A DNA stretch of 64,000 nucleotides from Epiperipatus broadwayi (taxonomy: Eukaryota; Onychophora; Udeonychophora; Euonychophora; Peripatidae). Both the position numbers and the translations under genes were made by a program. Positions 54,600 through 64,000 of the stretch are shown here, piece after piece (within the stretch, counting starts at the first letter, position 1; each line of letters opens with the position of its first letter). The notes below the pieces were generated by a model. It was not told where the DNA came from and made no database searches. It saw only the letters and a list, made by a program, of their open reading frames with translations. The stretch spans positions 10,808,984-10,872,983 of the forward strand of contig JAQFVV010006208.1 in assembly GCA_028023455.1 (NCBI GenBank), read 5' to 3'.

Positions 54600-54785
54600 T
54601 AGCATAAATAGGATTTCAATTTTCTAATTTCTTCTAATAGCAAGTCCAGCTGAATTCTATTTCAGCCATCTTAATTTTTTTAATGATAACATTGATACTC
54701 ATTTGTTCTCTTATTTTAACTTCTATTCTTAATCCAACGTTCTCTTTTTATATGTTTTGCTATCTGCAGAATTTGTATTGTGGTT
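54600..54785 (-). pseudogene. Fragment of another RTE-like LINE
   Basis: The minus strand reads, with breaks, ENVGLRIEVKIREQM, then SINVIIKKIKMAEIEFSW. This fits the (RD)...IRxxTxVxDVIxxIxxxKxxWAGH block of RTE-like LINE C-termini. It is cut off on the right by the PAL-A copy. Confidence 0.45.
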
Positions 54786-54805
54786 AGATTAAGTATCCAA
54801 TTACT

Positions 54806-55132
54806 GATATCACATAATCACCATTTCTTATGCTTGCTCATAACTGTTGTTAAAACAGGCAAAACTCTCCATACAATAGTGCCACTCAGTGCAAGCCAGA
54901 GTAATCAGTGGATGCCAGAAGGCTTGTGCATAAAATCCCTATCAAATGCCTACTCATCCAACATCCCCCGTAGTTTCTAGCTTGTGGATTTTGTCAGTGA
55001 GGAGCTTTGGATCTGAGAGCACTGCACCTACCATATGGAGAGTTTTGCCTGTTTTAACAACAGTTAATGAGCAAGCATAAGAAATAGTGATCATGTGATG
55101 TTTAGTGGTTTAATACCAATCCTGCCTAATAG
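54806..55132 (-). mobile_element. PAL-A copy, left-arm plus terminus
   Basis: Starts near ATCACATAATCACC, has the full left arm, then minus-strand HHR remnants (TTTGTCAGTGAGGAGC), and ends with the inverted distal arm and GATCATGTGATGTTTAGTGG plus ACCAATCCTGCC. Confidence 0.85.
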
Positions 55133-55149
55133 GATGGTGATGGCTATGA

Positions 55150-55515
55150 TTATTAAAGAATCAAAGACACCAAAATGTATGGGTTCTGAACTGAGTTCAG
55201 ACCTATATGACTATATAAGCTAGAGCTTGGATTGAAAATATTAATGCGTTTTCAATGTTAAACTTGTAGTTTTGTAGTTCAGTAGTGATAAAAGATGGCT
55301 GCTAGAGGGTTGCATTAGATCGTAAGATCTAGGTGCAGTGCTCTCAGATCCAAAGCTCTTCATTGATGAAAGCCACAAGCTATAAAGTAGTCTGTAGATA
55401 TTGGATGAGACAGCACTAGATAGGGATTTTATGCATAAGCCTTCTGGCATCCATTGATTACTCTGGCTTGCACGGAGTGGCACTAATGTATGGAGAGTTC
55501 GCCTGTCTTAACAAT
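55150..55515 (+). mobile_element. PAL-A copy, plus orientation, degraded HHR
   Basis: Begins CAAAGACACCAAAATGTATG and carries the TATATGACTATATAAGC block, the internal region, a decayed HHR near 55356-55404 (ATTGATGA, TAAA), and the right arm ending GAGTTCGCCTGT. With the preceding copy it repeats the inverted-arm/direct-unit order of the compound copy at 47840. Confidence 0.8.
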
Positions 55516-56480
55516 TACTGACACAAAAGTTAATAATGGAGGAATGTATTATTAAAAACTTTCTTTTTAATCACATTAAATTATTTCATTAAGTATCATT
55601 TTGATACTCTGAATTAGTTGAATATCTTGTTTAAATCTATAAATCTACTACAATATGACAAGTTATATCATTGTTATTTTTGATAACATCTCTTAATACT
55701 TCATTGTTATCTATTTTAACTATAATTGAATAGTTTTATTTGGTTTGAGTTCAAATATAGACAGTTTATAGTGATCTAAGATTCTTTATAAAACACATAA
55801 ATCTGTAAAAAATGATATCATTTTTTATGTTTCTTGAAGGTCAATGCCACTATTAAATATTCCAGTCATTCTAATATATCCTTGTGATTTAAATATTTGG
55901 TATATAAAGTTTTCGCTTCTCCATCCATTTTTTAAAAAAAATATTTACAATAAGATCAATTCTGAGACATTTTTCATTCCCGTGGAATTAATCTCATTTT
56001 TAAGGCATGTAAAGAATTTCATAGGATATCATAATTATATGGATTAATTCATTTATATGTTTTTATTGTTGAATATCTCTTTGTAGAATATTCACTCTCA
56101 CTTTATGATGCCATTCCTATTTTTCATAATTGTATCTTTTTCAAAATTCCAAAATGGCATTTTATATTTTTGAAATGTTTTTCTATAAATTGCTGTGCAT
56201 TTTTACATTTAAATTTTTTAATGATATACTTTATTTATATAATTACATTCTTTTTATTTTATTTTTGCATTCGTTACCTCATTTCAACACAAATTTTTTT
56301 TAGGAGTTATTGCTTTTTGGTCTGCTTATCTACCGAGTTGGTTTAATAGGTCACAACCTGTGAGCAACCTATTGCAGCCCTTCAACAGCCTCTCAAAGAA
56401 AAAAGCAGTACTCATAGACATGTAAATGTGAGTGGTGGTAAGGATTTATCAATGTTTTACTCTTATCTAAGATTAGCTAG
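55516..56480. other. AT-rich DNA, no feature recognised
   Basis: About 960 bp without recognised features; the 67-codon frame at 55844 is unassigned. Confidence 0.4.
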
Positions 56481-56498
56481 GTATTCATTTTCCATTAG

Positions 56499-56844
56499 CA
56501 AATTCTCCATACAGTAGTGCCACCCAGTGCAAGCTTTAGTAATCAATGGCTGCAAGAATGTTTGTGCATAAAATCCCTATCTAGTGCCTACTCATTCAAT
56601 ATCCTTAGACTAGTTTCTAGCTTGTGGCTTTCATCAGTGGGAAGTCTTGGATCTGAGAGCACTGCACTAGCACTGCACAAGCTAAAAAGTAGTCTGAGGA
56701 TAGATATTTTATGCACAAACCTTTTTGAATGTATTTATTACTAAGGCATGCACTAGGTGGCACTACTGTATGGGGAGTTTGCTATTGCTTTAACAGCTTA
56801 TGTAAGCTTAAACAATGATAATCAAGTGATGTTTTAATGGTTTT
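56499..56844. mobile_element. PAL-A palindromic copy with imperfect TSD
   Basis: Flanked by GTATTCATTTTCCATTAG (56481-56498) and GTATTCATTCCAATAG (56845-56860). Both arms are present and diverged; the HHR core survives only as a minus-strand trace (TTCATCAGTGGG). Confidence 0.75.
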
Positions 56845-57374
56845 GTATTCATTCCAATAGTTGCTTAACTGCACACAAATTCTAAACCTGATTATAACTG
56901 TTTTCTTCATCGGGATATGATCTGGAATTTGTACACAATTTGTAGGCATAAGCAGGAAAAAGTGCTACTTCTAATATGAAATCCTTTTCACTCTACCTAG
57001 AAAATCTTATTATTGCATAATTTTGAAAATAGGGTTTGTAAGTTTTAGTTACATTTTTATTTACAATTGTCAAACTCACTCCACTCATAACTTTGACGCC
57101 ATCCATTTCAGATAAATACACTAATGATTATTACTAATCATTTTCGAAACTAGAGATTATCTCTAGCACAGATATAAACTTTAAACCTCAGTTAAAGATT
57201 AATATATCTGATTTTTTAATTTTAAATTACTTTTTTATTTTTCTTCAAAATTGATCTTCTATGATATTATTTTTGCCCCTGTATTGAATTTATTATAGAT
57301 TTGAAGTCTGTTTTCTCTCTGAATATTCCAGAAGTTTATGTTTCCATATCCACATATACCAACTTTACTTTGAT

Positions 57375-57474
57375 CCATCATTGTCAAACAAAGCTTTCTC
57401 CTTCATCATACAAATTTGTTGGGCCCATCATTGTCAAACAAAGCTTTCTCCTTCATCATACAAATTTGTTGGGC
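57375..57474. repeat. 50-bp tandem duplication (2 copies)
   Basis: Two identical 50-bp units starting CCATCATTGTCAAACAAAGC at 57375 and 57425. No divergence, so it is recent or an assembly effect. Confidence 0.95.
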
Positions 57475-58204
57475 ATAAGATAAATGATTTGCATCCAGAA
57501 AAATCTATTAGATGTGCCATCAATGTTTACAGGATTACTTTTCTATATTTTATTGTAGTGACTCTCCTCTCTATATTTACTTGTAATTTTTGTGTTTTCA
57601 TAATTTTCTATTCAAGTCAATACATTCTTTTTTTTAAAAAAAATATTCTCAAAAATTTAATACTGCTCCATTTTATGATTCAATAGCATATCATCACTCA
57701 TGCCTGCAATTTAATGATTCTTAACACTCTCTGATTTCAGTTACCAATCATTCATTTGATTAATGAATTTATAACTCTAGGAATTGTGGGATACAATTTT
57801 TTTTTACTGTCGTAATTGTAAATATAAAAATAGCATTCTCACATATACCTTGACCTCAGTTTAAGTTACCAAGTACTGTTTCAGTTAAAAACAATAAGGC
57901 ATCTGAAGAAGTGTGTTTTATTCAGTTCAAACTCGAGGACAAAATCCAGTAAACTCACCACAATGGATCTTGGTGAAAATACTCCATGTTTATTTGTCAT
58001 GTGACAGCTGTTCTCCAATAACAAAGATGTATGGAATAGAAATATGGTGTTAAACAGAAATTAGTAAAATGCTACAATTCAAATGTCAACAGAAATAGAC
58101 ACAAATACAAGGAATATTTTTTACTATAATCTCATTTATTTAAACATTTCACAATCAGAAAAAAAAAACATTTTAAGCTATAAAAAAATTAAAGTTTAAA
58201 AAAA
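57475..58204. other. AT-rich DNA; possible LINE leader trace
   Basis: 57940-58000 (AGTAAACTCACCAC, then CTCCATGTTTAT) loosely resembles the LINE leader at 13480-13545. The rest has no recognised feature. Confidence 0.25.
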
Positions 58205-58435
58205 TACTAAAGTATGAAGATTAGCTATCTTAATATAAAGCTGGGCACTGATTGTATATATGTGTGGAGATGGTAATCTGGACCAACTGATGAGTGTTGG
58301 TTTAGCGTGAAATACGTATATTGGTGATTATTTATCTTTTCAACATGTGTGTGATCAGGTGGGTCAGCAATATGAGATGGCATGTGGAGTTGAGGGTCAT
58401 GTGAAAGTCCGAGTTCGAATCCCTTATATAAAAAT
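58205..58435 (+). mobile_element. SIN-B element with complete HHR and B-box
   Basis: Blocks: CTATCTTAATATAAAGCTGG, CACTGATTGTATATATGTGT, the HHR at 58282-58325, GTGTGTGATCAGGTGGGTCA, then GAAAGTCCGAGTTCGAATCC and the tail CTTATAT. AGTTCGAATCC is a good Pol III B-box. No A-box could be fixed. The 5' half of the family is missing here. Confidence 0.85.
58282..58325 (+). ncRNA. Hammerhead ribozyme motif of SIN-B, complete core
   Basis: Stem I ACCAA (58282-58286) pairs with TTGGT (58321-58325). Core CTGATGA is at 58287-58293. Stem II is GTGTTG/TAGCGT around GTT, with six pairs when wobbles are allowed. GAAA is at 58309-58312. Stem III is ATA/TAT around CG, leaving A58320 as the cleavage nucleotide (H may be A). 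All conserved core positions are present. Other copies keep stem II paired with different bases, which supports selection on, or ancestry of, the fold. Confidence 0.7.
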
Positions 58436-58729
58436 TTAATGTGAATGAAAAAATTTTAAGAATATCTAAACAAAAATATTTTGATTATATTTTTAAAAAT
58501 AGGAAAGCACTAAAAATATTATTATTTATTTATTATCATAAAAAACACCCCCAAAAGTTAAAATATCTAAGGTATAGATCTAATTCTTAAATTTCTGCTA
58601 CAATTTTTAAAACTTTTGTACTCACTATATAGTTAATACAACTGGACAACCCAATTGGTATTAGTTAAAGAAAAATGAGAAATTTTATTTAATAGGAAAC
58701 AAGTTACAAAACAATTTCAAAATAAATTA

Positions 58730-59020
58730 ACAATAAACATAATTTTTTTTATATATTTTTTTTTAGGCGAATGACAAGTTGGTACTATGTCCAACCATGT
58801 AATGTGTCTGCCTAATGGAACTGTTGCCTGCAAAAGCACAGAATATGCCATTTACACAGCCCAAATTACAGCCTCTAAAACAGTTCTGTTCATATTAGCC
58901 ATTATTAGGCATCCACGCTGTGCTTTGCATCATTACGTAAATAGCATGCATCTCATACATTGTTACTGTAGGATATGAGGTGTATGTAATTCAACAGGCC
59001 ATAAGTGTTTTGATGTGCAT
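58730..59020 (+). other. Moderate-GC segment with a 63-codon frame
   Basis: A T-run ending in TTTTAG near 58766 looks like a splice acceptor, followed by a less AT-rich stretch with a frame at 58787-58978 rich in His and Cys. I recognise no domain, so I do not call it an exon. Confidence 0.2.
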
Positions 59021-61015
59021 TGGAATTAAGTATCTTTCACATTCCCTGATGTCCTATTACATATTAACAATTGTAAGTTCAGGCAAAACCATCAGAGGCC
59101 CCCCATTTTCAGTCAAAAAATGAGGCACATTTTCAAACTGTTTGTTTTATATATTTTTAAAATGAAAATTGAGTTAAATCCCATTGTAAATGTTGTAAAC
59201 ATAATTTCCCATCGTAAATTTTTTTTAAATAATTAGAAAAATTGGGGAGAACAAAAAGCCAAAAACCGGTAATGTTACATTTGATTATTTTTGCAAGCAA
59301 CAGAACCATCAGGCGGACGCATTACACAATTGGAAACAGAACCGATAATTTAAATGAAATGTCTACAAACTTAAACTAAAGGCCAATGCAGTAAATAATT
59401 ATTTGAATATTAGTATATTGCTTATTTATAATGTTATCCCTAATCTTAGAAGTATTAAATAAAGATATAATTTCATATAAACTAAGTAAATACCACATTA
59501 ATACAATAACATTGATTAGTGTTAACTTGTATTGTCTACAGAAATTTAAGATTTTTTAAATGGCAATGTTTGATTTTAAAAAAAAATCAATATTCTTTTG
59601 CTGGACATATTTCTTTCATAAGTGATGTCATTAGCAGACGTACCCTTTCAAATATAGCAACACAATTTATATTTCAACATTTTCACAATATCCGAATTTC
59701 ATTTTAAATTTTAATAATTTTTGCAGAAATTTGATGGAAACTTCCTTCCTATTGACAATGTTAATAGATACAGGCAGAACTAATACCAAGAACACTTAAA
59801 TTACTGCTAAAATTACATTCAAACTTCAATATTGAATTAAATTTTAAAATAATCTTTAAAAAGAAATTGCATTGTTCTATGTTTGATGAAGTGTTAACTA
59901 GTTTCTAGGCTACTGATGATGTCAAATATGTCAGAAATATATTTACAATAGAGATTAGTTGATTGACTGATTTTTTTCCTATCAAACATTACAACGTAAA
60001 AGAGCAAGTTAACACTATGTCATATTATATATATTAAATAATAAAATAGCAATATATTCCCTATTTATCACACATTAACATTACTCTTTCACTAAAAAGT
60101 ATTGTTTTAATTTAACTTTTTGATGGAATATGGAAAGAGTAAAATCACACTTTTTCTTGGTTCTTGCTGCTATTGTTTATCCATGTGACATTGTATAAAT
60201 GTGGTAATATTTTAGTTGTTATGATAAACTACACTTTTATAAAGGACTTCATAGAATAATAATTAGCGCATCTTTGTACCATGTTCATGGCCTTATCCAA
60301 TCCAAAAAAACCTATACATTTATTGATTTGTAAATGAGAATCTGGGTTAGAGAGTTAACTGAAGTATAAAAAGAGACCCTCACCATCCATTAGTTGGTCG
60401 GCCTTTTTGAAAATTTGTTGGAGAGGTTTTTGCTTTGCAGTGGATTATATAATGACTGTTTTCCCTGATCAAAGATTAGTAAATATTCAATAAAATTTGT
60501 CCATTTTATTATCTTAAATATGTAATTAAATAATTTATATAATCAAATATCGAATTAGATGGGCACTATCTTACAATGTGAATTAATAAAACATTGTAGG
60601 TATTATAGATACAGTAAAAATAAAATACTTGTTGAACAGGAGTGATAGAGTTATTAAAGAAAAGAATATTAATAGAAAGAACAATAAATTTATAATGATG
60701 AAATGAATATATACAAAATATTTATGATAGGCACAATATGGTTAAGTTGGTTATTACAATCTTGAGCAAAATATACAACTTTGACATATATTTGAGCAGT
60801 AATCATTTGTATAAAGAATCATAAGAACTTTTCTACCATTTTTTGTTTGGTAATATTCCAATGTCTTGTATGTGTAACAAGACCTTTAAAAATATTGTCA
60901 AGTAATAAATGAGTGATTTATATCTTTGAGTAAAATCGTTCTAAACAATATCAACTGCAAGCTGGTATATGTAGCAGCCATTTTTACCATCAAAATAAGA
61001 CTCCTATGTACAGTA
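59021..61015. other. AT-rich DNA, no firm feature
   Basis: Includes a TATA-like GTATAAAAAGAGACCC near 60366 and short unassigned frames. No repeat family recognised. Confidence 0.35.
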
Positions 61016-61021
61016 AAACTT

Positions 61022-61475
61022 TTTCTATAGGTCATGTGACGTGACTGATTTTTATTAATATTATAAATTTTGCTATTAGGGCTTTGGCTATATTAAATTG
61101 CTAAGTCTACTAATATATGGGATCACCTAATGTAGTTCAGGTCCCTATAATTTCTTTAGTTGAGCTGAATTTGAAGACATGTAGGTGTCTGAAGATTTGG
61201 ATCTTTTTCTTAATATTTAAGAATTAGATAAATGTTTGGCTTGAGTTAGTATTTTGAATCTAATGTCCTAGGTCCTCACTGAAGAGAGCCATAGCTCAAA
61301 ACTGGTCTGGGGATGAGACCATCACAGATAAAGGCTTCAGGTACTTTCTCTTGTAGCATTTATCATAATAAAAAGAAAGCTTGATTAGATCTATTAGCAG
61401 ACGCTTTATATATTACATATTGGTAATTCAAGCTATATAGGTCATGTGACACATGACTGATTTTTATTAATATAT
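61022..61475 (+). mobile_element. PAL-C-related element flanked by direct repeats, HHR-like core
   Basis: CTATAGGTCATGTGACGTGA near 61028 and ATATAGGTCATGTGACACAT near 61436, each followed by TGACTGATTTTTATTAATAT, form direct repeats. Inside, 61155-61255 matches PAL-C (GAAGACATGTAGGTGTCTGA, then AGATAAATGTTTGGCTT). The HHR-like core is at 61273-61313. Confidence 0.6.
61273..61313 (+). ncRNA. Hammerhead motif with one core change
   Basis: Stem I TCCTCA/TGGGGA; core CTGAAGA at 61279-61285; stem II GAGC/GCTC (perfect) around CATA; AAAA in place of GAAA at 61298-61301; stem III AC/GT; cleavage C at 61307. Stem I is identical to that of PAL-A, although the flanks resemble PAL-C. Confidence 0.55.
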
Positions 61476-63049
61476 AAAATTATGTGATTCATTCATTGCA
61501 CCACTTTTGATGCCTTGTCTGTCATAAAGATGTCAATTCATTCCAATATTTATATGTCAACAAATTAACTAATTAATCACTGTATTGTGGAGTATTTGCA
61601 ATTCACATGGATTTGATTTTTTTCGTATATTTGGTTTCTATCATCAAATGCATTGTTTTTTAATTTTCCATAATATTGAGGAACTTAATGATTGTTTTTA
61701 CCTGAGAATGGAAATTACCAGATAAATTTGTTTAACTTCAATTCCATTTTCAAATTATTGTTTACCAATCTTGTTATCTGAAAGGGCATGTCATATTAAG
61801 GCTTTTTATTTGATCGCATATTCTGTATTGTTTAGTGCAATGTTAGAATGACAGATCATGATATAATTTCCAATGCTCAAATGTCATGTGACTTCCTGAG
61901 CATTTTGGTTCTTGTTATTGACCATATAATAGTAAAATCTTCATTATGTACTTCTTTACTGAAAAATAAAATAACAGTTATGCTTTTGTAGTAATAACAC
62001 ATCTCTTCAAATCCTATGGACTATTAATCAATCAATAATTTTTTTACGCATTTAAAATAATGGCCTTCAATGAAATAGTTTTTGAGTGTATTAATTTTTA
62101 TACACTGAGATTTAAATTTTGGGTGGAATTTTTTAGATAACTGATGTCATCTAATCAAGTGTTGGATTTTTTTTCCCAGATAGCTGACATATCTAATCTA
62201 GTTAAACATCCTCTTATTGTTTTAAAATTGGCACTAGCTATTTTTAACCAGAAAATAAAAGTCTCATCATACATTGGGTGGTTAGGGTATGAAAAAATAT
62301 TATTATAAAGAGATGCAATCTCATATCAGATTATAGATGTGTGCCACACACTTATAGGCCCAGATTCCGTGACTTTCATTTTTTGACATTTTATTCAGAG
62401 ATTCTTGTTCATGAGTACTGTCGAATCAGAACATTCTCTTTAAATAATCTTTAGACCAGGCAAAATTTTTGTGACACCAAAACCATTAGTACTACTATTA
62501 TTTATTACTGTTAATATTTTATTTGATATATTATAGGAATCAGTTTAGTCATTGCTGTAAGCAGTTGGCCAGTAGTTGGTGGCCAAAAAACATGTTATCG
62601 CTATCTTCTTCTATTTTGGTCATCACATGACCTCATCAACAGTCCACAAGGTAGTCTTTTGGTATAAATATACTATCAAACCAAGTGAACTTTGTACAGT
62701 TTAGTGCAATGATGGACTCAAATTCATGGATCGAAGTTTTAATTGTAACTATGGTGTCCATACTTCCCAGTTTTTCTGTATTTGTCCCAATTTTATCTCT
62801 CTTGTCCTGGTGTCCTGATATATTCTTCCAGGAGTGTCTCAGTTTTGTTAACCATTCATTTTTATTTTTTAACTTTATATTTAATTTAAATTAATATTTA
62901 TGCGTTTAATATTTTATAATTAATTTTTTGATTGGTTAATCAGTAATTTTTCCAAAACGAAAGTGGCTACCCATTATTTTAGTACATTAGTATAAGTAAT
63001 TTCAATTTGTGATTGTTTTAATAGATAATATACGTACACAATTAAATAG
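61476..63049. other. AT-rich DNA, no firm feature
   Basis: Contains a TATA-like GGTATAAATATAC near 62660 and a 69-codon hydrophobic frame at 62685 with no known motif. Confidence 0.35.
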
Positions 63050-63126
63050 TCAAAATAAGAGTCATAGATCACATGACCCTATCTCTTAAGCTTGTAAGTT
63101 ATAAACAATGAGGATTGCCAATTGTC
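63050..63126 (-). mobile_element. PAL-C end fragment
   Basis: Its reverse complement matches 27040-27115 (GGCAATCCTCATTGTTTATA, AAGCTTAAGAGATAGGGTCA, TGTGATCTATGACTCT). Confidence 0.75.
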
Positions 63127-64000
63127 TTTTATTTATATTACGAAATAAGTATATTGTTAGTAATGTAAATGTGAAATGTTTTGTGATTTTATTAATTTCG
63201 TACTGAAATATACAGCAATCTGCAATGTGGTCGTGTTTCCCAGTTAGGCCCTGTGGAAATATGGAAACACTAGTTGTAACATTCGTTGCTCAAACAATAC
63301 TAATCATTAAATTATCTAATGATAAAGCATATGTTCATACTAATTCTTAAATGCAAAATGTTGTTTTTTTACTATTTAATATAATCTTTCAACTGATAGG
63401 CTACAATCCTTTTTTTCGTTTTCGGTTGAGAATCGATCTAGGAATTATTCGCTTTTGAATCTCCCACTCTACAACTGCGTTATTTATTGTGCCGTATAGA
63501 CTTTTAATCTCAATCCGGATGACTTGCAACAAAGCGTCATCTATGGAGAAAAATATGAATTAATATCGTAGTCAGTTAATTTACGTTTTGAAAAATATTC
63601 GTAATAAAACTTTTTATTAGAGATACATTTAATTCTATTTGCAAAAAAGATAAGCTTCTTGCACCCAAAGAAATCTACCTATCCACATGGACTGGTTCTT
63701 AGTACAAGAAATTCAGGAAGTTATTAGTAAAAATGTAATTTTATACTAGATTTTTTTTGTTGTCTAGAGAAATTCATTTGTAACACTTTATATAAAATAA
63801 AGTCTATATTCTTTAAAAAAAAAAAAAACAACTATTGAATATATATTTTTAATATTTTAAATAAGTAATAATAAATTGTTTAATTCTTTTAAAAAAATTA
63901 TTTTTTGTGAATTATATACATCTGCAAAAAAAAACTAAGTAAATATACGATCTACTAAATTAATACAAATCTATTTATTTAGACCAATTAATATATATAT
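63127..64000. other. AT-rich DNA, no feature recognised
   Basis: No coding or repeat signal recognised; A-run at about 63815-63828. Confidence 0.4.

Noticed and set aside
58787-58978. 63-codon frame after an acceptor-like site as a host exon
   Set aside because: No recognisable domain, no donor partner and no second-exon candidate.
59912-59960. CTGATGA...GAAA spacing suggestive of another hammerhead
   Set aside because: Neither stem I nor stem II pairs convincingly, and stem III is only AT pairs; likely chance in AT-rich DNA.
62685-62894. 69-codon hydrophobic frame after a TATA-like motif
   Set aside because: Composition-driven (T-rich); no signal or domain pattern that I recognise.
1-64000. 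CRISPR arrays, bacterial operons or prophage
   Set aside because: No regularly spaced repeats with unique spacers, no ribosome-binding-site/ORF organisation; all repeats fit eukaryotic transposons and microsatellites.

Overview
The window looks like intergenic or deep-intronic DNA of an AT-rich animal genome, most likely an invertebrate. I cannot name the phylum. I see no convincing host protein-coding gene. Long ORFs are absent except inside transposable elements, and those are mostly frameshifted. The animal character is inferred from the mix of element types: RTE-like and other non-LTR LINEs, a Penelope-like element with a GIY-YIG endonuclease, a mariner relic, a Tc1/pogo-type MITE, tRNA-derived SINEs and gag-type LTR relics.

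The most notable content is a set of self-cleaving hammerhead-ribozyme (HHR) motifs in several unrelated repeat families. Family names used here are mine. PAL-A is a partly palindromic element with about 14 copies; its HHR core is CTGATGA...GAAA, and its target-site duplications (TSDs) vary from 6 to 16 bp. SIN-B is a SINE-like element of about 230-350 bp with about ten copies; an HHR is followed by a Pol III B-box-like 3' end. PAL-C is a perfect-core HHR inside a 0.58-kb foldback at 26.5-27.1 kb. A Penelope-like element at 46.1-47.15 kb has a 201-codon open frame flanked by inverted copies of its 3' end, each with an HHR-like fold. Weaker HHR-like cores occur at 37.36, 43.18 and 61.28 kb.

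Layout. 0-9 kb: LINE-2 relic, foldback elements, microsatellites, two opposed Penelope-like RT fragments (5.1-5.7 kb) and an LTR/promoter-like tract (5.8-7.8 kb). 9.1-20 kb: a nested gag-only LTR retrotransposon whose LTRs (9.10-10.06 kb; 16.48-16.56 plus 19.35-20.01 kb) enclose a nearly full-length RTE-like LINE (10.4-13.5 kb, minus strand), a tRNA-SINE and gag remnants; its 3' LTR is split by about 2.8 kb of other DNA. 20-29.5 kb: SIN-B copies, LINE fragments, PAL-A and three large foldbacks (PAL-E, PAL-C, PAL-F). 29.5-36 kb: tandem duplications and a possible 3.6-kb hAT-like element containing a TA-flanked 967-bp MITE. 36-44 kb: more foldbacks and a mariner split by an RTE fragment. 44-50 kb: LINE-2 relics interrupted by PAL-A insertions, and the Penelope element. 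50-64 kb: scattered PAL-A, SIN-B, tRNA-SINE and LINE fragments in otherwise featureless AT-rich DNA.

How the parts interact: the autonomous families (RTE-like LINE, Penelope-like element) are plausible sources of the reverse transcriptase that mobilised the HHR-bearing non-autonomous families. Variable TSD lengths and 5'-truncated or inverted copies fit target-primed reverse transcription rather than cut-and-paste. That link is inference. The nesting gives a relative chronology: LINE-2 and the LTR element are older, PAL-A is younger.
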